Positions 37,160-45,172 of a DNA stretch of 59,984 bases are shown here, piece after piece (position 1 is the stretch's first letter; each line of letters starts with the position of its first letter). The position numbers were made by a program, and so were the translations under genes. Origin of the DNA: an uncultured Bacteroidales bacterium (GTDB taxonomy: Bacteria > Bacteroidota > Bacteroidia > Bacteroidales > UBA932); contig CALYTI010000010.1 of assembly GCA_945487035.1 (NCBI GenBank), forward strand, positions 1 to 59,984. Reading direction: 5' to 3'. The notes below the pieces were generated by a model that made no database searches, was not told where the DNA came from, and saw only the letters and a program-made list of their open reading frames with translations.

Positions 37160-39514
37160 ATGAAAGATAGTACGCGAAAGAAAGTTATAATCTGGTTCTG
37201 GGCCCTGCTTTCCGCCGGGGTGCTTGCCGTAGCCGGACTGCTTGCAGCAGTATGGATTTATGCCGACATCCCTTCCTTTTCGGAGCTTGAACATCCGAAC
37301 AACAATCTCGCAACCCAGCTTATTTCCGTGGACGGGGAAGTAATCTCCACCTTCCACATCGAGAACAGGACCTATGTCCAGTATCAGGACATCTCCCCCA
37401 ATGTAATCAACGCTGCCATCGCTACCGAGGACTCCCGTTTCGAGCAGCACTGCGGCATTGATTTCCAGAGCCTCGGACGCGTGCTCTTCCGCACCCTTCT
37501 GATGGGCGATTCCAGCCAGGGAGGAGGAAGTACCATCACCCAGCAGCTCGCCAAGACCCTCTATCCGCGTCAGGAAGTGAGCAACAAACTGCAGATGGTA
37601 TGGATCAAGCTGCGCGAATGGGCCACCGCCATCAAGCTCGAAAGGAGCTATACCAAGAACGAAATCGTGGCTATGTACCTCAACTCCGTCTTCTTCGGAA
37701 GCGGAGCCTACGGCATCAAGGCGGCATCCGAGACCTACTTCTCCAAGCAGCCGTCCGAGCTCAATATCCAGGAGGCAGCCACCCTCATAGGCATAATCAA
37801 CAAGCCAACCCGCTACAACCCCGTCCTCCACTACGACCAGTCCAAGTCCCGCAGGGATTTGGTAATCAGCCGTATGCACAAGGGAGGCTACATTACCGAG
37901 GAACAGATGGCAGAAGCACAGGCCGCACCTATCGAGCTGCGCTTCCAGGTCCAGGACCACAACTCCGGCATTGCGCCTTATTTCAGGGATATGATACGCC
38001 GCGAGATGAGTGCCAAGGAGCCCCGCCGCAACCAGTATCTGACCAACGACGACTATGTGGCGGATACCATACGCTGGCGCGAGGACCCTTTCTTCGGCTG
38101 GCTTACCAAGAACAGCAAGCCTTCGGGAGAAAAATATAACCTCGACCGCGACGGCCTCCGCATTTATGTGACCATCAACTCCCATATGCAGCGCTATGCG
38201 GAGGAGGCTGTGAGCGAATATCTCGGCGGCTACCTGCAGCCGGCGTTCAACAAGGAGCTTCGCCGCCGCCGCAGGCCTCCTTTCCCGGACGATATGGAGG
38301 ACGCCACCTATGAGACCCTTATGTCGCAGGCCCGCAAATGGAGCGACCGCTACCGCACCCAGCGCAAGGCGGGAGTCAGCGAGGCCGAGATTCTCTCCCA
38401 GTTCAGCAAGCCTGTGGAGATGAGGGTATTCGCCTGGAACAAGGAAGGCTATGCCGACACGCTTATGACCCCGGACGATTCGATAAAATACTACAAGTCC
38501 ATACTCAGGGCGGCCTTTATGGCCATCGAGCCGGTTACCGGAGAGGTGCGCGCCTATGTAGGCGGACCGAACTACCGTTACTTCAAGTACGACAATGTGC
38601 GTCAGGGCAAGCGCCAGGTGGGAAGTACGGTCAAGCCTTTCCTCTACACCCTTGCGATGCAGGAGGGTATGACGCCTTGCGACAAGGTGGTCAATATGCC
38701 TCAGACCTTCGTGGTGAACGGTGATACCTGGACTCCGCGAAGCACCGACAACCCTAAGGATATAGGACGCACCGTGACTCTCAAATGGGGTCTTACCCAC
38801 AGTTCGAACAATATTTCGGCCTACCTGATGAAGCAGTTCGGTCCTACGGCAATGGCCTCTATGATGCGCAAAATGGGTGTCACCAGCCATATTGACGAGG
38901 TATATTCGCTTTGCGTGGGCCCTGCCGACCTGACGCTCTGCGAAATGGTTGCAGCCTTCAACACCTTCCCTTCCAAGGGTGTTCATTCGACTCCGCTCTT
39001 CGTAACGCGCATCGAGGATGCCGAGGGCAACCTGCTTGCCGACTTCACCAACAAGCACACCGAGGCCATCAGCGAGAGCACGGCCTACCTTATGGTGAAC
39101 CTGATGCAGGGCGTAATAGACCAGGGCACCGGACGCCGTCTGCGCTTCCGCTACAACCTGAAGGGCGAGATTGCGGGCAAGACCGGTACGACCAACGACA
39201 ACTCCGACGGCTGGTTTATAGGCTATACGCCTAAGATTACCGCCGGCGTATGGGTAGGAGGCGAGGACCGTATGGTCCACTTCAAGGAACTCGCAATGGG
39301 AAGCGGCTCCAATATGGCCCTCCCTATCTGGGGTATCTTTATGAACAAATGCCTTGCCGACCCTGAACTCAATATACGCGAGTACGACACCTTCGAGGCC
39401 CCTGCGGGAATGAATCTCGACCTCAGCTGCACCGGCGGCGACAAAGAGACGGACGAGGAAGTTGCCGCGAGTCTTGCGGGCGAGGATGAGGACGAGGACG
39501 ATTTCTTCAATTAG
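37160..39514 (+). CDS. mrcA: Class A penicillin-binding protein 1A
   Basis: Bifunctional glycosyltransferase/transpeptidase of peptidoglycan. Start 37160 puts the membrane anchor at the N-terminus (VIIWFWALLSAGVLAVAGLL); earlier in-frame ATGs precede the promoter box. The GT51 domain shows ATEDSRFEQHCGIDF and GGGSTITQQLAKTLYPRQE. The transpeptidase has the active serine in GSTVKPFLY, SSNN in THSSNNISAYL, and AGKTGTTNDNSDGW. The C-terminus is acidic (AGEDEDEDDFF). Length 784 aa. First gene of an operon with an alpha/beta hydrolase, a MurF-like ligase, ddl and prmC (gaps of -1 to 4 bp). Confidence 0.96.
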   Translation: MKDSTRKKVIIWFWALLSAGVLAVAGLLAAVWIYADIPSFSELEHPNNNLATQLISVDGEVISTFHIENRTYVQYQDISPNVINAAIATEDSRFEQHCGIDFQSLGRVLFRTLLMGDSSQGGGSTITQQLAKTLYPRQEVSNKLQMVWIKLREWATAIKLERSYTKNEIVAMYLNSVFFGSGAYGIKAASETYFSKQPSELNIQEAATLIGIINKPTRYNPVLHYDQSKSRRDLVISRMHKGGYITEEQMAEAQAAPIELRFQVQDHNSGIAPYFRDMIRREMSAKEPRRNQYLTNDDYVADTIRWREDPFFGWLTKNSKPSGEKYNLDRDGLRIYVTINSHMQRYAEEAVSEYLGGYLQPAFNKELRRRRRPPFPDDMEDATYETLMSQARKWSDRYRTQRKAGVSEAEILSQFSKPVEMRVFAWNKEGYADTLMTPDDSIKYYKSILRAAFMAIEPVTGEVRAYVGGPNYRYFKYDNVRQGKRQVGSTVKPFLYTLAMQEGMTPCDKVVNMPQTFVVNGDTWTPRSTDNPKDIGRTVTLKWGLTHSSNNISAYLMKQFGPTAMASMMRKMGVTSHIDEVYSLCVGPADLTLCEMVAAFNTFPSKGVHSTPLFVTRIEDAEGNLLADFTNKHTEAISESTAYLMVNLMQGVIDQGTGRRLRFRYNLKGEIAGKTGTTNDNSDGWFIGYTPKITAGVWVGGEDRMVHFKELAMGSGSNMALPIWGIFMNKCLADPELNIREYDTFEAPAGMNLDLSCTGGDKETDEEVAASLAGEDEDEDDFFN

Positions 39515-39517
39515 GCG

Positions 39518-40261
39518 ATGGAGTTTCTGTACGAGGGCATCAGCATTGGCTACAGCATCTGCGGTAGCGGTCCCGACCTGCTGCTTCTGCACGGATGGGG
39601 ATGCACCCGCAGCATATTCGATGCTTTCCTGCCTTCGCTTTCCCGGACCCACAGGGTGATAGGACTGGACTTCCCTGGTTTCGGGGAGTCCTCGGAGCCG
39701 GACTCCGTATGGGGCGTTTACGAATACGAGGCAATGCTGGAGGCCTTCTGTGACCATCTCGGCATAGTGGAGCCTTCCATTATCTGCCACTCTTTCGGAG
39801 GGCGCGTAGCCATTGTATTCGCTACCCGCCGCAAGGTCGGCAGGATGATATTTGCCGATGCTGCGGGCATCAAGCCGCGACGCACCCTGCGCTACTGGCT
39901 CAAGGTATACAGCTTCAAGCTCTCGAAGTGGTTCCTGCTCAAGGTGATGCATAATCCAGAGGCTGTGGAGCGGCTTCGCAAGGGACGCGGGTCGGCGGAC
40001 TATAACTCAGCAAGTCCTATGATGAAAGCCATACTTTCTAAGGTGGTTAATCAGGACCTGCGGCGGCTCCTGCCGTCAATCGAAGCGCCTGTCCTGCTGT
40101 TCTGGGGCGAGAACGACACCGCAACTCCGCTTTCGGATGCCCGACTTATGGAGCGCAAACTGCGCGATGCCGGACTCGTGACCGTACCGGGCGGGTCGCA
40201 TTTCTCTTTTCTTGACAATCCGGCCCTGTTTCTGGCAGTGGCCCGCAATTTCCTTGGATAA
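39518..40261 (+). CDS. Alpha/beta hydrolase
   Basis: Alpha/beta-hydrolase fold of 247 aa with the oxyanion HGWG motif (LLLLHGWGCTRS), nucleophile serine in ICHSFGGRVA, Asp in WGENDTATP and His in GGSHFSFLDN, so the triad is complete. No signal peptide: cytoplasmic. The substrate is unknown. Its position 3 bp after mrcA and with a 1-bp overlap (TAATG) to the MurF-like gene suggests a role linked to wall precursors or turnover, but that is guilt by association only. Confidence 0.9.
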   Translation: MEFLYEGISIGYSICGSGPDLLLLHGWGCTRSIFDAFLPSLSRTHRVIGLDFPGFGESSEPDSVWGVYEYEAMLEAFCDHLGIVEPSIICHSFGGRVAIVFATRRKVGRMIFADAAGIKPRRTLRYWLKVYSFKLSKWFLLKVMHNPEAVERLRKGRGSADYNSASPMMKAILSKVVNQDLRRLLPSIEAPVLLFWGENDTATPLSDARLMERKLRDAGLVTVPGGSHFSFLDNPALFLAVARNFLG

Positions 40262-41703
40262 TGGCACTCTGGATTCAGCTTCTTGTGATTGTGCTCTGCG
40301 CCTCTGCGGCAGGCATTCTGCTCAGGTTCTATCTCTCTATGTTCCAGCAGAATTCCTACCGTCCGGAGCGTTTCCTGCGCTGGCTGAAGGACAACCCGGT
40401 ACCGCATCCTTTCCGCAAGGAAAAGCTGAAGTTCCGTATGACGCTGCGTATGGTCCGCCTCACCGTTCTGACCTCGCTGCTGCTGCTCGGGGCTTCGGCC
40501 TGCCTGCGCCCTTGGGGAGCCATAGCAGCAGCCTTGCTGACTCCGTGGATTATGCTCCTGGCCAACCTTCTGCTTACTCCTGTGGAGAAGGCCATAAGCC
40601 GCTGGTTCTACAACGATGCGGAAAAGCGCCTGCGCGCTATGCCTAATCTGATAATTGTCGGAGTGACAGGAAGTTACGGCAAGACAAGCACGAAGAACTA
40701 CCTATATCGCCTGCTGAGTGAGAAGTACAATGTGCTGATGACTCCGGGCAATTTCAACACTACGCTCGGCGTGGTGCGCACCATACGCGAGCAGCTTCAG
40801 CCCTACCATCAGGTGTTCATCGTGGAGATGGGCGCCAAGCAGAAGGGAGATATTGCCGAGATTTGCGCTCTGGTGCATCCGCAGATAGGAGTGGTGACGG
40901 CGGTGGGGGATATGCATCTTGAGACTTTCGGCTCTCGCGAGAATGTCCGCAAGACCAAATTCGAGCTGCTCGAAGCCCTGCCTTCTGACGGCCTCGCGGT
41001 GATAAACGAGGAGTCGGAGGGGATAATGGGCTGCGATGACGTGCCCGCCAACTGCGAAATTGTGCGTTATGGCATTGACGCTCCTCTTGCTGATGTTCGA
41101 GCCCAAGGCATCAGCTACAGCCGGAGCGGTATGGAGTTCGACCTGAGCGGATTCGGTGGGGAGCCGCTTCATCTCTGCACCCGTCTGCTGGGAGATTGCA
41201 ATGTGCTCAATCTTGCGGCAGCAGTTATCGTAGCCCGCAAGCTCGGTGTAAGCGCTCAGAAGTGTGCTCTTGCGGTCGGGAAGCTGCAGAGCGTGGAGCA
41301 CCGGCTCAGTATTTCCCGCAAGGGGAGTCTGACCGTGCTGGATGATGCCTACAATTCCAATCCTGAGGGGGCAGCTATGGCTCTGAGCGTGCTCGGGGCA
41401 ATGGAACTGCCGGCCGGGGCGCGCCGCATTGTGGTGACTCCGGGTTTTGTGGAGCTCGGAGTCAGGCAGCAGGAGGAGTGCCGCAAGCTCGGCTGGAGGG
41501 CGGCCGCGCACTGCGATTTGCTCGTGATTGTGAACAGATACAACCGTGAGGCCATTCTCGAGGGTGCCCGGGAGGGCGGAATGGACGAAAACAATATAAT
41601 ATGCGCCGATACGCTCGCGCAGGCCGTGGCTCTGATGCAGCCTTTTGCGACCCCGGGCAGCGTGGTGCTCTATGAAAACGATTTACCGGATACATTCAGA
41701 TAG
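40261..41703 (+). CDS. Membrane-anchored MurF-like Mur ligase
   Basis: Three hydrophobic segments (about 1-24, 62-80 and 84-104) replace the usual N-terminal substrate domain of MurF. The Mur-ligase core follows: ATP loop GVTGSYGKTSTKNYL (about 134), NFNTTLGVV, EMGAKQKGDIAEI, MHLETFGSRENVRKTK, NVLNLAAAVIVARKLG, and the C-terminal domain with VLDDAYNSNPEGA. These match D-alanyl-D-alanine-adding ligases best. Length 480 aa. Cotranscribed with ddl, which makes the D-Ala-D-Ala substrate. It may be a second, membrane-bound MurF or may amidate or ligate another group; a canonical murF, if present, lies outside the window. Confidence 0.85.
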   Translation: MALWIQLLVIVLCASAAGILLRFYLSMFQQNSYRPERFLRWLKDNPVPHPFRKEKLKFRMTLRMVRLTVLTSLLLLGASACLRPWGAIAAALLTPWIMLLANLLLTPVEKAISRWFYNDAEKRLRAMPNLIIVGVTGSYGKTSTKNYLYRLLSEKYNVLMTPGNFNTTLGVVRTIREQLQPYHQVFIVEMGAKQKGDIAEICALVHPQIGVVTAVGDMHLETFGSRENVRKTKFELLEALPSDGLAVINEESEGIMGCDDVPANCEIVRYGIDAPLADVRAQGISYSRSGMEFDLSGFGGEPLHLCTRLLGDCNVLNLAAAVIVARKLGVSAQKCALAVGKLQSVEHRLSISRKGSLTVLDDAYNSNPEGAAMALSVLGAMELPAGARRIVVTPGFVELGVRQQEECRKLGWRAAAHCDLLVIVNRYNREAILEGAREGGMDENNIICADTLAQAVALMQPFATPGSVVLYENDLPDTFR

Positions 41704-41706
41704 AGT

Positions 41707-42948
41707 ATGAAAATAACAGTAGGTGTTCTCTTCGGAGGACGTTCAGTCGAAAATGAGATTTCCGTTGTTACCGCTTCGCAGGTAATGGAGTCTATGGACA
41801 AGCAGAAATATGAGATAGTGCCTATCTACATCGCCAAGACCGGCAAATGGTACACCGGAGCGGCTCTTCTTGAGCTGGAGGCATATCGCGACATGCCTTC
41901 GCTGCTGAGGCGCTGCACAGAGGTCTATTTCAAATCGGTCTATGGGGATTTCAATCTCTACAGCAATTCGGGGCTTTTCGGCGCTCAGAAGGTTGTGGCG
42001 AAGATTGATACCATTCTTCCTACTCTTCACGGAACCAATTGCGAGGACGGCACCCTTCAGGGAGTGCTTTCCGTGCTGGGCATCCCTTATGTAGGCTGCA
42101 ACACTTTCGCTTCGGCCAACGGTATGGACAAGATTGCGATGAAGCAGATTCTGCGCAGCAGCGGGATTTCGGTGGTGGATTTCCACTGGTTTTCCGACAA
42201 GGAATGGGACGAGCGCAGAGAAGAGGTGATGGATACCATAGAAAAGAGTCTGCCTTATCCTGTGATTGTGAAGCCTGCCAATTCAGGTTCGAGCGTGGGC
42301 ATTTCGCCTGCACACAGCCGTGAGGAGCTTGCGGAGGCTATCGACAATGCAGCTCAGTTCACTACGCGCATTATCGTGGAGCGTATGTTGAGTCACCTGA
42401 AGGAGGTAAACTGCTCTGTGATGGGTGATTACTATCACTGCGAGCCTTCCGTTTGCGAGGTTCCTCTGCGCAGCGGAGAGATTCTGAGCTATTCGGACAA
42501 ATACCAGGGCGGCGGGGCAAAGGGCTCCGGCAAGCTGGGAGGTGCTTCGAAGCTTGGCGGTTTGAAGCTTGGAGGAGCTTCGAAGGTTGGTGGTTTCAAG
42601 CTTGCCGGTGCCAAGGGTGAGCAGGGGATGGCTTCCCTTAAGCGCGAGCTGCCGGCAAAGCTTCCGGATACTGTGACTGCGCTGGTTAAGGATTATGCGG
42701 TCAAGACATTCAAAACCCTTGGTTGTGAGGGACTTGCTCGTATTGACCTGATGATTGACGAGGAAGACGGAAGGATTTATGTCAATGAAATCAATACTAT
42801 CCCGGGCTCCCTTTCTTCCTATCTGTGGGATTACACGGGCATTCCTTTCACTCAGGTGATTGACCGTCTGATTGAGCGATCCTTCGCCCGTGCCCGCGAG
42901 GAGTCTTTCAAGGTGGTTGATTTCGGAGGCAATATTTTCGCGAAATAG
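41707..42948 (+). CDS. ddl: D-alanine-D-alanine ligase with a Gly/Lys-rich insertion
   Basis: Makes the D-Ala-D-Ala dipeptide for peptidoglycan. Motifs: LFGGRSVENEISVVTA, LPTLHGTNCEDGTLQG, IPYVGCNTFASANGMDK, PVIVKPANSGSSVGIS, YSDKY, and the ATP-grasp metal site ARIDLMID...YVNEINTIPG. Length 413 aa is about 50-80 above the family's usual size; most of the excess is a repetitive Gly/Lys/Ala/Ser/Leu insertion (about residues 268-308) right after YSDKYQGG, in the mobile loop that closes over the active site. The ATP-grasp residues are intact. It lies 3 bp after the MurF-like gene. Confidence 0.95.
   Translation: MKITVGVLFGGRSVENEISVVTASQVMESMDKQKYEIVPIYIAKTGKWYTGAALLELEAYRDMPSLLRRCTEVYFKSVYGDFNLYSNSGLFGAQKVVAKIDTILPTLHGTNCEDGTLQGVLSVLGIPYVGCNTFASANGMDKIAMKQILRSSGISVVDFHWFSDKEWDERREEVMDTIEKSLPYPVIVKPANSGSSVGISPAHSREELAEAIDNAAQFTTRIIVERMLSHLKEVNCSVMGDYYHCEPSVCEVPLRSGEILSYSDKYQGGGAKGSGKLGGASKLGGLKLGGASKVGGFKLAGAKGEQGMASLKRELPAKLPDTVTALVKDYAVKTFKTLGCEGLARIDLMIDEEDGRIYVNEINTIPGSLSSYLWDYTGIPFTQVIDRLIERSFARAREESFKVVDFGGNIFAK
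42508..42630 (+). repeat. Low-complexity insertion inside ddl
   Basis: Imperfect tandem repeats of AAGCTTGGCGGT-like units encode alternating Gly-Gly and Ala-Ser-Lys/Leu-Lys-Leu steps (KLGGASKLGGLKLGGASKVG). The reading frame is kept. Absent from Ddl proteins in general as far as family knowledge goes. Confidence 0.8.
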
Positions 42949-42952
42949 CTCT

Positions 42953-44287
42953 ATGCAGCTGCAGGGGTTTATCGATTGGGCCGTGTGCTCGCTGCGGGAC
43001 TTGTATCCGGAGCATGAAGCCCGCAATATGGTTGATATCCTGCTTGAAGAGCGTACCGGGCGGAAGGGCTGGTTTGCAGTTGCACATCCGGATTTTGAGC
43101 TTTGTGCTGCCGAACTGCCTGGGCTTAAGGATGATGTGGCCCGTTTGTGCACCGGAGAGCCGCTGCAGTATGTGCTTGGTTTTGCCTGGTTTTATTCGCG
43201 CCGCTTCCGTGTCAGTCCTGCCGTGCTGATTCCCCGCCCCGAAACCGAGATTCTGGTGGATACTGTCCTCAGTCGTCTTTCGGATTTTGCGCATGTGTCC
43301 CCCGGGACTGCCGGTGCCGCTTCTTGTCTGGGTTCCGGGTCTTCTCTTCGGGGTTCTGGGGCTTGTTGTCAGAGTTCTGGGAAGGGTGTTGCAACTAGAA
43401 TATTGGATTTGTGCACCGGCAGCGGCTGCATAGCATGGACTCTTGCACTGGAATGCCCCAACGCATCCGTCACCGCCCTTGACATCTCCCGCGACGCCCT
43501 CGCCCTTGCCCGCACACAATTCCCTCCCGCACCTGCTGCCACTGTAGCTTCTCCTGCCGCTGCCCCTGCCGGTGCTGTTTCTGGTGCTTCTCCTGCCGTT
43601 GCCCCTCTTGCCACCTCTGCGGGAGCCTCTACAGCTTTTCCTGCAGTAGCTTCTGGTACTTCCCCTGCGGCTTCCCCTGTAGCTTCCCCTGCATCTTCCC
43701 CTGCGGCTTCCCCTGCATCTTCTCCTGCATCTTCTCCTGCATCTTCCCCTGCGGCTTTCCCTGTAGCTTCTCCTGCATCTTCCCCTGCGGCTTTCCTTGT
43801 AGCTTCTCCTGCGGCTTTCCTTGTAGCTTCTCCTGCGGCTTTCCCTGCGGCTTTCCCTGTAGCTTCTCCTTCCGGTGCTGTTTCTGAGGGTGACCGGGTT
43901 GTGTTTGTCGAGGCTGATGTGCTGGATTTGTCTGAAAAGGGGATTTCGGGTGACTGTTCGGAGATGGGATTGGGAAAATTCGATGTCATTGTGTCCAATC
44001 CTCCCTATGTGATGGACAAAGAAAAGTCGCAAATGCGCACCAACGTTCTGGATTACGAACCGTCAATTGCCCTCTTTGTCCCGGATGACGACCCCCTCAT
44101 CTTCTACCGTGCCATCGCACACCACGCCTCCCGTCTTCTGACCGACCGCGGGTGGGGTATAGTCGAAATCAACTCCCTTCTCGCAAACCAGACCGCCGAC
44201 TGCTTCCGCACCGCCGGCTTCCCAACAGTCTCCGTACTCTCCGACCTCTCCGGCCGTCCCCGCTTCGTCCACTTCAGCCGTATATAA
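42953..44287 (+). CDS. prmC: PrmC (HemK) release-factor glutamine methyltransferase with a large Ala/Ser/Pro insertion
   Basis: Methylates the GGQ glutamine of peptide release factors. Start 42953 is 4 bp after ddl. The N-terminal helical domain is normal (MQLQGFIDWAV, EPLQYVLGFAWFYSRRF), then VLIPRPETEILVD, SAM motif ILDLCTGSGCIAW, VTALDISRDALALAR, and after the insertion VVFVEADVLDL, VIVSNPPYVM and the C-terminal GWGIVEIN. Thus all catalytic motifs are present, but the protein is 444 aa instead of about 280-290. One insertion of about 34 aa precedes the SAM motif (Gly/Ser/Cys-rich), and one of about 120 aa (almost only Ala, Ser, Pro, Val) lies between the SAM and NPPY motifs. Last gene of the mrcA operon. 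Confidence 0.92.
   Translation: MQLQGFIDWAVCSLRDLYPEHEARNMVDILLEERTGRKGWFAVAHPDFELCAAELPGLKDDVARLCTGEPLQYVLGFAWFYSRRFRVSPAVLIPRPETEILVDTVLSRLSDFAHVSPGTAGAASCLGSGSSLRGSGACCQSSGKGVATRILDLCTGSGCIAWTLALECPNASVTALDISRDALALARTQFPPAPAATVASPAAAPAGAVSGASPAVAPLATSAGASTAFPAVASGTSPAASPVASPASSPAASPASSPASSPASSPAAFPVASPASSPAAFLVASPAAFLVASPAAFPAAFPVASPSGAVSEGDRVVFVEADVLDLSEKGISGDCSEMGLGKFDVIVSNPPYVMDKEKSQMRTNVLDYEPSIALFVPDDDPLIFYRAIAHHASRLLTDRGWGIVEINSLLANQTADCFRTAGFPTVSVLSDLSGRPRFVHFSRI
43523..43890 (+). repeat. Minisatellite-like insertion inside prmC
   Basis: About 368 bp of short repeats built from GCTTCCCCTG / TCTTCTCCTGCA / GCTTTCCCTGTA units, coding for Ala-Ser-Pro, Ala-Phe-Pro-Val and similar steps. 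Its pyrimidine-rich codons (GCT TCT CCT) differ from the GCC/CTC-rich flanks. The frame is preserved, which suggests growth by slippage in multiples of three. Confidence 0.85.
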
Positions 44288-44296
44288 CCCCAGTTG

Positions 44297-44313
44297 CGGG
44301 GGCTCTGCCCCCG
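44297..44313. repeat. GC hairpin 10 bp after prmC
   Basis: CGGGGGC and GCCCCCG pair perfectly around TCT. No T-tract follows, so it is not a standard intrinsic terminator, though it may stall or protect the 3' end of the prmC message. Confidence 0.6.
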
Positions 44314-44488
44314 AATGACCCCCGCGGCTCCCGGCCTACCGATTCCGCTTCGCTACATTCCGGCCTCCGCCGTCGCGCTGAGGCGCGATTGCCCTACATT
44401 TCCTACCCAGTTCGTACACCACAGGCCTTCTCCTACACAATTCGGATGGGTGGATGAAATTGTAACTTCCTCATACATAATATGTTAA

Positions 44489-44525
44489 AATTTTCGTATG
44501 GGGTGTTTTACCCCATACGAAAATT
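44489..44525. terminator. Long perfect hairpin, possible bidirectional terminator
   Basis: Arms of 15 bp (44489-44503 and 44511-44525; AATTTTCGTATGGGG and its complement) are perfect around a 7-base loop TGTTTTA. A/T runs sit at the base of the stem on both sides. Position between convergent genes fits a terminator; a stand-alone regulatory hairpin is also possible. Confidence 0.5.
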
Positions 44526-44576
44526 CCAATATACTCTGTATCAACACATTACAATTACACTCGGCCAGACATCGTG

Positions 44577-44641
44577 TGTCGTTCTGAAAAAAGTTTACCA
44601 AAAACGGTATGTATCGTCCTGAAATAGCTTACCAAAAAAGG
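44577..44641. repeat. Two imperfect direct repeats, 35-bp period
   Basis: Units 44577-44607 and 44612-44641 share CGTnCTGAAA, then TTTACC/CTTACC, AAAAA and GG. They abut the inverted-repeat element that starts at 44660. Function unknown. Confidence 0.6.
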
Positions 44642-44659
44642 ACCTGGAATTCCCGTGAG

Positions 44660-44801
44660 CAAAATCACCTTCCACGCTACCCTCTGCCAGACTGGCCTAC
44701 AGCCTGGCCCACTGTGGAAGGTGCAGGCTTTTGCCCGCACTATCCACGCAGCACCCCATCCCAACGCCTTCAGCGGCATCCTACCGTGGAAGGTGATTTT
44801 G
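44660..44801. repeat. 142-bp element with 17-bp perfect terminal inverted repeats
   Basis: CAAAATCACCTTCCACG at 44660-44676 has its exact complement at 44785-44801. A third copy of the core, GTGGAAGGTG, lies inside at 44714-44723, followed by a TTTTG. No ORF with known similarity lies within it. Compare 59705-59853. Confidence 0.8.
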
Positions 44802-44838
44802 TTTTCGGAAACCCAGGTCGCATAAACGCACACACGCA

Positions 44839-44921
44839 AAAGCAAAGCGCGGAGCGAACCGCTCCATCGAGCTCGGCGCAGCGCTTTGCTTTAGCCGCCG
44901 GAGGCCGTTTATTCCGGCGGC
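44839..44921. repeat. Nested GC-rich hairpins
   Basis: AAAGCAAAGCGC (44839-44850) pairs with 44881-44892 (12 bp, perfect) and encloses GGAGCG-AAC-CGCTCC. Next to it GCCGCCGGA (44894-44902) pairs with 44913-44921. Together they could fold into two adjacent stems in RNA or single-stranded DNA. Confidence 0.65.
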
Positions 44922-44986
44922 GGTGCGCAAATAGGCCCGCTCTGCGCACGGACTGGGGAAAATCGCATTTGGTGCGCAGAACGGTC

Positions 44987-45123
44987 GATGTGTAACATCA
45001 GAAAATCCCCCCGGCCCCACACAGCACTCTATGGCACATTCCCAATTTCCTGATGTGTCACATCAGGCGCAAAATCGCCCTCTCACGCCGTTTTCCTTCC
45101 TCATCTGTCACATCGGGAGATGA
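44987..45123. repeat. Three copies of a TGTnACATC motif in palindromic settings
   Basis: GATGTGTAACATC at 44987, CCTGATGTGTCACATCAGG at 45049-45067 (9-bp arms about one base), and CTGTCACATCGG within 45101-45123 flanked by TCATCT/AGATGA. The shared core TGTnACATC is in the same orientation each time. It resembles a dimeric-protein binding site series, or a repeat remnant. Confidence 0.55.
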
Positions 45124-45172
45124 AACCGCAAAAAGTGGGGGCTGAAATTGCGCTTTGGTGGCCGGCAGAAGG

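Larger units (their letters stand above)
44288..45172. other. 885-bp non-coding region between convergent prmC and smpB, full of repeats
   Basis: No convincing gene on either strand. It contains, left to right, a GC hairpin (44297-44313), a 15-bp-arm hairpin (44489-44525), a direct repeat (44577-44641), a 142-bp inverted-repeat element (44660-44801), a cluster of GC-rich hairpins (44839-44921) and three copies of a palindrome-related motif (44987-45123). The density of structure is unlike any other part of the window. Confidence 0.8.

Noticed and set aside
37136..39952. 938-codon minus-strand frame opposite mrcA and the hydrolase
   Set aside because: Antisense shadow; the plus strand carries intact PBP1A and hydrolase motifs and tight operon spacing.
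43523..43890. Frameshift or pseudogene explanation for prmC
   Set aside because: VVFVEADVLDL, NPPYV and the C-terminal motif continue in the same frame after the insertion, so the gene reads through intact.
42908..44032. Arg/Ser-rich minus-strand frame opposite prmC
   Set aside because: Its composition is simply the complement of the Ala/Ser/Pro minisatellite; the PrmC frame has all catalytic motifs.
44555..44845. 96-codon minus-strand frame between prmC and smpB
   Set aside because: It is made of the inverted and direct repeats of this block (the same short peptides recur) and has no promoter box or family match.
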